Source of the DNA: Ruminococcus sp. UBA4321
GTDB lineage: Bacteria > Bacillota > Clostridia > Oscillospirales > Ruminococcaceae
Reading direction: 5' to 3'
Assembly (NCBI GenBank): GCA_002393815.1
Contig: DGUB01000140.1
Coordinates: 1 to 20,252, forward strand
Length of the DNA stretch: 20,252 nt
Shown here: positions 15,584 to 20,252 of the stretch, piece after piece
Layout of the letters: every line of letters begins with the position of its first letter
Numbering within the stretch: the first letter of the stretch is position 1
Notes under the pieces: model-generated
What the model was told of the DNA's origin: nothing
Database searches by the model: none
What the model saw: the letters and a program-made list of their open reading frames with translations, nothing else
Translations under genes and position numbers: made by a program

Positions 15584-18023
15584 GGGTATCAGTACTCCTT
15601 TCAGAAATTTCAATATACTTGAGATGAGCGATATAGGCATCAGATGCCCGGACTCCGGAACGATAATCATAACTTCCGGAATGGGGAGATTCAGAAATGC
15701 ATTTTTTTCCTGCCAGCAGATACAGAATCAGCAGTGCCAATCCGGCAAGAGAAATACAGATACCTGCTTTCAGTCCCGGCAGATGATAGGAAAATCTTAT
15801 TTCATTCTGTCCGGCTTCACAGCGGACTGCCATGAATCCGCCGCTGACGTTTTCGATTTCGACGGGATTTCCATTGATTTCGGCTGTCCAGCCGTCATCA
15901 TAAGGAACGCTGAAAAATATCAGCTTCGGATTTTCAAGGTCTATTCCGGCAGAAAATCCTTTGGAATCATAGACAAAATCATGACATGCTTCCTGTCTGT
16001 GCGCTTCGCAGGCTGTCAGATAAGACTGCTTTGTCAAAGTTACTTCGGAAGTATCCTGAATCTCCGTCAGAATCTCCTGATATTTCGCTTTCTGTTCTTC
16101 GTTAAGAATCAGCGCATGAATCAGCATTTTTTCCCGGACAGAATTCTGTTTGTCTTCGAGATTTTCTTCTGTGATAAATTTATCATAAGCAAAGCCCATC
16201 GGCAGAAAATAATCATTCTGATAAATCTCGAATCCGTTTTCGGTTTTACAGTAAGAAAAGCCCGGCATTTCAAATTCCTTTTCCTGTTCTTCAGAATCTT
16301 CTGATTTCTGCTTGATTTTATTGAAATAATATTTTACAGAAAACAGCCCCCGGAGCGTATAGTGTTCCGGTTCGGCACGGGAAGCCACATCGCGCGCAAT
16401 GCCGATACTTTCATAGAAATTCATAATCGACGGGCTGACTACACTCTGAAAGCATCTCATGCTTGACAGTCCCCAGAACATCGGATAATTATCATAATCT
16501 TCGGAGACATCCACACGGAAATAATCAGCATCATCATTCTGATAAGAAATACTGAGATTTTCTTCTCCGTGAATGCCCTCCCGGATATAGTTTTCGGCAT
16601 TCGTGCCGATTGCCTTGCCGAAATATACAATCGTTCCGGTACAGGCAACACAAGCCGATACGGTCAGAATCACGGCTTTTTCCAGAAACGGCTTTTTCTG
16701 TTTCCGGAGTTTCAGAAGATAATATGCCCCCACCCAGCAGAGTACGCTCACACCGAGCGTAATATAAAAATATCCCGGAATCAGCGTGAATCTGAAAAAT
16801 CTGATTTTATCTTCTTCCTTTGTCGGCAGAAGCGAAACCAAACCGAAAATGACAAGCATCACCGCACAGATTCTCATACCCTGTTTCCATTCAAGTTCAG
16901 GATTATCCAGTGCATATGCCGTCATCATTGCCATAATCAGAAGCGGCATATAGTACCATCTTGCATAGTAGGAAGCATTCAGCATGTAGAACACACTGTT
17001 CAGCACCGGAACAAAAGCGCATATCATGCAGAGATAAATAATGACACTCGCCCAGTGCGTTTTTTTCCGGCGCATAAAGGCTATCACGCCTGCCATCGAG
17101 AACAGCGGCAGATATCCGCCCATAGATGCCCATTTTGCATACTTTGTCTGAAACAGATTTGTCCTTGCCGGTGCATCCGGTATCATGAAGAAACTCTGGA
17201 TAATCCGGATAATTCTGGTTCTGTCAGAATATAATACCATATCCTGTCCGAACAGATATTCCGAAACTCTGTCATTCAGAATCACCGCCAGAGCCGCCGG
17301 AAGCAGTACTGCACAGGCAATGCATACACCGAGTACAGCTTCTGTCACTAAAGCAAAAAATTTCTTCCAGCTGACATGAAAATCTTCGCTCCGGCATCTT
17401 ATCAGAAAATAGGCTATCAGGAAAACAACCTGTCCGGCAAAGAAAAAATAATTGATGATTCCCATCAGGGCAACACTCGCCGCGAACCAGCCGCGCCGAT
17501 TTCGATTGACAAGTTCTTCCATCGCAATCAGCATGAGCGGAAAAAATGCCGTCACATCCTGAAAATGATTGAAAAATATATTAAATATCTGAAATCCCGA
17601 AAATGCATATAACAAGCCGCCAATCACAGCCGATTCCGGACGCTTCACAAACCGCCGGATATAAGCATACGCTGTCAGCGAGGCAGTGCCGTGTTTCAGA
17701 CATAACAGCCACGGCATCGCGTAGAGTACCAGTTTCTCCGGCAGCAGCACCGTCAGCCAGAAAAACGGACTTCCCGTCAGATAAAACGCATATGACCCCA
17801 GAAAACTGCTCCCTAAATCCGTATACCAGTTCCAGCCGAACAATCCCCCCTCCCGGACGGCATCATTCGCCAGTTCGTAAAACGGCAGCTGCTGCGATAC
17901 AAAATCACCATAATAGATAAAATATCCCTTATCCATCACCATCAGCGGCAGCAGTATGATAAATAAACTCAGAAATCCCAGTCCAAATGACAGCAGATAT
18001 TTTTCACTGCTTTGTATCTTCAA
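15561..18023 (-). CDS. YfhO-family multi-pass membrane protein (GT-C type)
   Basis: An 820-residue membrane protein with about 12 hydrophobic helices in the first 480 residues, a large extracytoplasmic domain (about 485-740), and a last helix near 745-767. The first outer loop carries YYGDFVSQQLPFY with Asp40, matching the conserved acidic residue of GT-C glycosyltransferases. YfhO proteins are linked to sugar modification of lipoteichoic acid in some Firmicutes (with CsbB); the substrate here is unknown. Start is a TTG with GGAG ten bases upstream; the first helix begins about ten residues in, so this start fits. The last 50 residues form a hydrophilic tail after an A7 run (complement of 15702-15708). 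One more A would end the protein six residues after AlaGly at a TGA (15691-15693), so the tail may be a frameshift product. Confidence 0.88.
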   Translation of the reverse strand: MKIQSSEKYLLSFGLGFLSLFIILLPLMVMDKGYFIYYGDFVSQQLPFYELANDAVREGGLFGWNWYTDLGSSFLGSYAFYLTGSPFFWLTVLLPEKLVLYAMPWLLCLKHGTASLTAYAYIRRFVKRPESAVIGGLLYAFSGFQIFNIFFNHFQDVTAFFPLMLIAMEELVNRNRRGWFAASVALMGIINYFFFAGQVVFLIAYFLIRCRSEDFHVSWKKFFALVTEAVLGVCIACAVLLPAALAVILNDRVSEYLFGQDMVLYSDRTRIIRIIQSFFMIPDAPARTNLFQTKYAKWASMGGYLPLFSMAGVIAFMRRKKTHWASVIIYLCMICAFVPVLNSVFYMLNASYYARWYYMPLLIMAMMTAYALDNPELEWKQGMRICAVMLVIFGLVSLLPTKEEDKIRFFRFTLIPGYFYITLGVSVLCWVGAYYLLKLRKQKKPFLEKAVILTVSACVACTGTIVYFGKAIGTNAENYIREGIHGEENLSISYQNDDADYFRVDVSEDYDNYPMFWGLSSMRCFQSVVSPSIMNFYESIGIARDVASRAEPEHYTLRGLFSVKYYFNKIKQKSEDSEEQEKEFEMPGFSYCKTENGFEIYQNDYFLPMGFAYDKFITEENLEDKQNSVREKMLIHALILNEEQKAKYQEILTEIQDTSEVTLTKQSYLTACEAHRQEACHDFVYDSKGFSAGIDLENPKLIFFSVPYDDGWTAEINGNPVEIENVSGGFMAVRCEAGQNEIRFSYHLPGLKAGICISLAGLALLILYLLAGKKCISESPHSGSYDYRSGVRASDAYIAHLKYIEISERSTDTHENRPSE

Positions 18024-18085
18024 AAGTAATCATCTCCAGAACGGAAATTTTTTCAGTCTTCCTGCATATACTATACAGGACGGCA

Positions 18086-18577
18086 TTACAGGAACACTAA
18101 ATTCGGCAGAATGCCTTTTTCAGAAATATCAATCAGTGCATAGCTCGGCTTTCTGCCGTCGCGCGGAATGCTCAGACTGCCCGGATTCAGAATATATAAT
18201 CCGTCCTCATAACGGCAGTCACTGACGTGGGTATGTCCGTAAAGCACAATATCTGCCTGATTCTGCCTTGCTTCGTAAGCGATTCGCGCCGTGCCGAACT
18301 TCACCTGAAAATGGTCGCCGTGTGCCGCGAAAATCTTATGTCCGTAAGGCAAATCCAGTGTTAAAGTCCGGAACACTCTGACATCCTGTCTGTAATCACA
18401 GTTTCCTTTCAGGCAGTGAAATTTCTGTTCTGCCCACGGTTCACTGGCAAACAGCTGATATAAATCCGTTTCGCCGTCGCCGAGATGGATAAACATATCA
18501 GCATCCTGATGCAGAAGCACGACTTGTTTTAGATTTCTGTAATTGCCGTGCGTGTCGGAAATCACGATGATTTTCAA
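18086..18577 (-). CDS. yfcE: YfcE/MJ0936-type metallophosphoesterase
   Basis: Calcineurin-like phosphoesterase of 163 residues, a two-metal cytosolic phosphodiesterase. The metal ligands are all visible: SDTHGN (Asp8, His10), HLGDGE (Asp34), KGNCD (Asn59), AAHGDH (His86) and GHTH (His115, His117). NPGS at 131-134 is also typical of the family. The natural substrate is not known for most members. The in-frame TTG at 18583 is only two bases from GGGAGG, while the TTG at 18577 is eight bases away and yields MKIIVISDTHGN, the usual family N-terminus, so 18577 is chosen. It is first in a unit with the YfhO and Nudix genes. The 62-base gap to YfhO holds a hairpin (18061-18079) without a T-tract. 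Confidence 0.93.
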   Translation of the reverse strand: MKIIVISDTHGNYRNLKQVVLLHQDADMFIHLGDGETDLYQLFASEPWAEQKFHCLKGNCDYRQDVRVFRTLTLDLPYGHKIFAAHGDHFQVKFGTARIAYEARQNQADIVLYGHTHVSDCRYEDGLYILNPGSLSIPRDGRKPSYALIDISEKGILPNLVFL

Positions 18578-18621
18578 ATGCAAAACCTCCCTGATGCAGA
18601 AATTCTTATGGAATCTCTTTT

Positions 18622-18650
18622 ATTATAACACAAACTGTCAGAAATTACAA
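18622..18650 (-). promoter_or_regulatory. Extended -10 promoter for yfcE unit
   Basis: Minus-strand TGTTATAAT (-10 at 18627-18622, with TG extension) is 17 bases from TTGTAA (-35 at 18650-18645). It is well placed before the yfcE start. The same bases read TACAAT on the plus strand (18646-18651), a possible -10 for the divergent small-gene cluster; its -35 would be poor. Confidence 0.75.
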
Positions 18651-18694
18651 TATCATTTTGCAGAAAGATTTTTTTGAAAGAAGGGTGTTTTTTT

Positions 18695-18940
18695 ATGGAC
18701 AATTCTAATATTCAGAATCTCAGCGGTTTATTGCAGGTTGTCAGCCAGAAACTCGGTGTTCCGCCGGAACAGCTCCGGAAAGAACTGGAAGCCGGAAAGT
18801 TCGACAGTGCTATCAAAAATATGAGTTCTGCCGACGCTGCCAAATTTCAGCAGGCGGTCAAAAATCCCCAGATGGTCGATAAAATTATGAGTACGCCGCA
18901 GGCAAAGGCTCTCTATCAGAAACTGACAGGCGGCAAGTAA
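18695..18940 (+). CDS. Small helical protein, unrecognised (81 aa)
   Basis: I cannot name this family. The 81-residue product is predicted all-helical and soluble, with no membrane segment. It contains a LQVVSQKLGVPPEQLRKELEA unit (roughly residues 12-32), then NMSSADAAKFQQAVKNPQ (42-59) and a lysine/glycine-ending STPQAKALYQKLTGGK. Similar short proteins ending in 'PQAxxLxxxLxG' occur, as I recall, in many clostridia. The frame opens at a TTG at 18674, but GAAGGGTG stands before the ATG at 18695, which is the better start. It is first in a plus-strand run of four genes, and its stop overlaps the next start by one base (TAATG). Codon use matches neighbours. Confidence 0.85.
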   Translation: MDNSNIQNLSGLLQVVSQKLGVPPEQLRKELEAGKFDSAIKNMSSADAAKFQQAVKNPQMVDKIMSTPQAKALYQKLTGGK

Positions 18941-19302
18941 TGGAAAACCTGCTCGACAAGATGCAGGAACTGCTTTCCGACCCGGAAAGCATGAAACAAA
19001 TCTCAGAACTGGCGCAGATGTTCAAATCCGGAGAAACAGACATGCAGGAAGAAACTTCCTCTCCCCCTCCGGAACATTCTGCTCCGGTTACTGATTTCGG
19101 AATCGACCCCGGTATGCTCCTGAAAGCCGGAGAACTGTTCCGTCAGCAGGACAATGACAAGAATACAGAACTTCTGATGGCACTCCGTCCGCATCTGGGA
19201 CAGACCCGGCAGTTAAAAGTCGATAAAGCTGTGAAACTGCTCCGCATCTGGCATATCTGGAAACAGATGCAGGAATCCGGAATGCTCCGGAACTTACTAT
19301 AA
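18940..19302 (+). CDS. Unrecognised 120-aa protein with Pro-rich linker
   Basis: Not recognised by family. Residues 1-31 form a helix (NLLDKMQELLSDPESMKQIS) that resembles the start of the preceding gene's product in style. Residues 32-52 are a Glu/Ser/Pro linker (SSPPPEHSAP). Residues 53-120 form a helical domain with basic and aromatic residues (ALRPHLGQTRQLKVDKAVK, then LLRIWHIWKQMQESGMLRNLL). No signal peptide or clear membrane helix is present, but the last helix is amphipathic. The ATG overlaps the previous stop by one base, so translation is coupled. A function shared with the flanking small genes is likely but unproven. Confidence 0.84.
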   Translation: MENLLDKMQELLSDPESMKQISELAQMFKSGETDMQEETSSPPPEHSAPVTDFGIDPGMLLKAGELFRQQDNDKNTELLMALRPHLGQTRQLKVDKAVKLLRIWHIWKQMQESGMLRNLL

Positions 19303-19323
19303 TTTTCTCAGAGGTGACAAGGC

Positions 19324-19632
19324 ATGGCACAGACTCCGCAGCAGAATTTTGATGCAATGCGTCAGGATGCAATCCGGCGTTCACGGGAAATGCAGAGACG
19401 CGCTGTGCCGCCGCCTCCTCCGGAAGTGCCGTCCCTGCCGCCGAAACCGTCTGCACCGTCTCCCCCTCCGAAACCTGCTCTCCCGGATTCTCTGCATATT
19501 TCAGAAGATTTGCATCATCTTCTGACAAGCTGGGACGGCGAAAAATTAGCACTGCTCGCGCTTCTGTACCTGCTCTACAAAGAAGGCGCAGAACTTGAAC
19601 TTCTGCTTGCTGTCGCCTATATCATGCTGTAA
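19324..19632 (+). CDS. Unrecognised 102-aa protein, Pro-rich linker and hydrophobic C-terminus
   Basis: Not recognised by family. The N-terminal 26 residues are charged (MRQDAIRRSREMQRR). Residues 27-54 are almost entirely Pro with Ser, Lys and Ala, a stiff linker. The C-terminal part is Leu/Tyr-rich (LALLALLYLLYKEG, then LELLLAVAYIML at the end), perhaps a pair of short membrane-associated helices. AGAGGTGACAAGG lies upstream of the ATG. It follows the 120-aa gene after 21 bases and precedes the bofA-like gene by 11 bases. The architecture suggests a membrane-bound scaffold presenting a basic segment, but this is inference. Confidence 0.82.
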   Translation: MAQTPQQNFDAMRQDAIRRSREMQRRAVPPPPPEVPSLPPKPSAPSPPPKPALPDSLHISEDLHHLLTSWDGEKLALLALLYLLYKEGAELELLLAVAYIML

Positions 19633-19643
19633 GGAGGAGACGG

Positions 19644-19910
19644 ATGGAATTTTTCAGGAATTATCTTTACTGGATGCTGTGGGGCATAGCATTTCTGATA
19701 CTTCTGGTCTTCTACATAAAAAGACAGAAACCTGTCCGGACGTTTCTGCTCGGCAGTATCACCGGGCTGACCGCGCTGTTTCTTCTGCATTTTTATGGAG
19801 AAGCCATCGGATTTGCGCCGACACTCTGCACGACGAATCTGCTGACCAGTTCTGTACTCGGCATTCCGGGAACGGCTCTTATTATTCTGACACACGCCCT
19901 GACCGGGTAA
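19644..19910 (+). CDS. bofA: BofA-like pro-sigma-K processing inhibitor family protein
   Basis: In Bacillus, BofA holds the intramembrane protease SpoIVFB inactive until the forespore signals, delaying pro-sigma-K cleavage. This 88-residue protein has the same size and layout as Bacillus BofA (87 residues). Two membrane helices (about 8-25 and 33-51) are followed by a C-terminal region with NLLTSSVLGIPGTALIIL (65-82), whose LGIPG is the family hallmark. The helix-2 asparagine I recall as important in Bacillus (N48) aligns with His49 here. A strong AAGGAGG stands six bases before the ATG. It is last in the four-gene cluster, followed at once by a terminator. Family assignment is good; a true sporulation role depends on whether the organism forms spores. 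Confidence 0.8.
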   Translation: MEFFRNYLYWMLWGIAFLILLVFYIKRQKPVRTFLLGSITGLTALFLLHFYGEAIGFAPTLCTTNLLTSSVLGIPGTALIILTHALTG

Positions 19911-19913
19911 TGC

Positions 19914-19944
19914 AAAAAAGCGGAGACTGATTGTCTCCGCTTTT
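19914..19944. terminator. Bidirectional terminator between bofA-like gene and rplL
   Basis: A 12-bp stem, AAAAGCGGAGAC (19916-19927) paired with GTCTCCGCTTTT (19933-19944), encloses a 5-base loop. T-rich sequence follows on both strands (TTTTCCTTT plus, TTTTTTGC minus), so it can end both convergent transcripts. Confidence 0.92.
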
Positions 19945-19963
19945 CCTTTGCATATGGAAAATC

Positions 19964-20252
19964 TTACTTGATTTCGATTGTTGCGCCTGCTTCTTCCAGC
20001 TTAGCCTTGAGTTCTTCAGCTTCTGCCTTGGAAACGCCTTCCTTCAGAGCCTTCGGTGCGCCTTCTACGACTTCCTTAGCTTCCTTCAGACCGAGACCGA
20101 GTACATCCTTAACAGCCTTGATAACGCCCATCTTCTTGTCACCAAAGGAAGCGAGGATTACGTCGAATTCAGTCTTTTCTTCAGCTGCTGCGCCTGCGCC
20201 GCCTGCTGCGGGAGCTGCTGCAACGGCTGCTGTTACGCCGAATTCTTCCTGA
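19964..20252 (-). CDS. rplL: 50S ribosomal protein L7/L12, N-terminus cut by window edge
   Basis: The C-terminal 95 residues of L7/L12, the stalk protein that recruits translation GTPases to the ribosome. It begins in the window at [10 protein letters not shown], followed by the Ala/Gly hinge ([18 protein letters not shown]). The conserved C-terminal domain has the typical [20 protein letters not shown] and [15 protein letters not shown] end. About 28 N-terminal residues (the L10-binding domain) lie outside the window. Codon use is more restricted than in neighbouring genes, as expected for a highly expressed gene. Normally preceded by rplJ, which would lie beyond 20252. Confidence 0.97.
   Translation of the reverse strand, partial: QEEFGVTAAVAAAPAAGGAGAAAEEKTEFDVILASFGDKKMGVIKAVKDVLGLGLKEAKEVVEGAPKALKEGVSKAEAEELKAKLEEAGATIEIK

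Noticed and set aside
18061..18079. Hairpin between yfcE and the YfhO gene as a terminator
   Set aside because: The stem is AT-rich with one G-T pair and no T-tract follows on either strand.
1..20252. CRISPR array, insertion sequence, prophage or tRNA
   Set aside because: No spaced direct repeats, transposase or integrase-like frame, or cloverleaf sequence was found; every large frame is accounted for by housekeeping or small unknown genes.

Overview
The window reads as chromosomal core DNA of a low-to-mid GC Gram-positive bacterium of the class Clostridia, most likely from the Ruminococcus/Oscillospiraceae side. The reasons are the strong AAAGGAG-type ribosome binding sites, the sporulation-lineage genes (spoVG, a bofA-like gene), the mreBCD-PBP2-minD-mgsA and murC/spoVG neighbourhoods, and the DUF4321 and U32 proteins. 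No mobile element, tRNA, rRNA or CRISPR array was seen. Genes are packed tightly and no gene-free stretch reaches 300 bases.

Layout. (1) 1-3317, minus strand: hisS, an unrecognised 159-aa gene, and aspS (cut by the window edge), with overlapping or touching ends. (2) 3361-4703, minus strand: minD-like ATPase and methylglyoxal synthase-like gene, with their own near-consensus promoter and a strong terminator. (3) 4763-9366, minus strand: the cell-elongation operon mreB-mreC-mreD-PBP2, behind an extended -10 promoter. (4) 9408-14497, minus strand: murC, a LexA-like gene, zapA, a U32 (RlhA-like) gene, dut and a DUF4321 membrane protein, mostly overlapping each other. (5) 14679-15030, plus strand: spoVG with its own terminator, divergent from murC. 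(6) 15029-18650, minus strand: a YfcE-type phosphodiesterase, a YfhO-family membrane protein and a Nudix hydrolase. (7) 18695-19944, plus strand: three small unrecognised genes and a bofA-like gene, ending in a bidirectional terminator shared with rplL. (8) 19964-20252, minus strand: the C-terminal part of ribosomal protein L7/L12.

How it fits together. Regions 2-5 are mainly about building and dividing the cell: MurC makes wall precursor, MreBCD and PBP2 drive side-wall synthesis, and ZapA and the MinD-like protein relate to the septum. Three recognisable proteins lack residues that define their family's usual activity. The LexA-like protein has neither the Ala-Gly cleavage site nor the catalytic lysine. 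The MgsA-like protein lacks the residues matching Asp71 and His98 of the E. coli enzyme. The MinD-like protein ends before the membrane-targeting helix and has no MinC or MinE beside it. These three, the small-gene cluster upstream of bofA, and the unknown gene inside hisS-aspS are the best candidates for something undescribed. I found no obvious multi-gene defence or mobile system.
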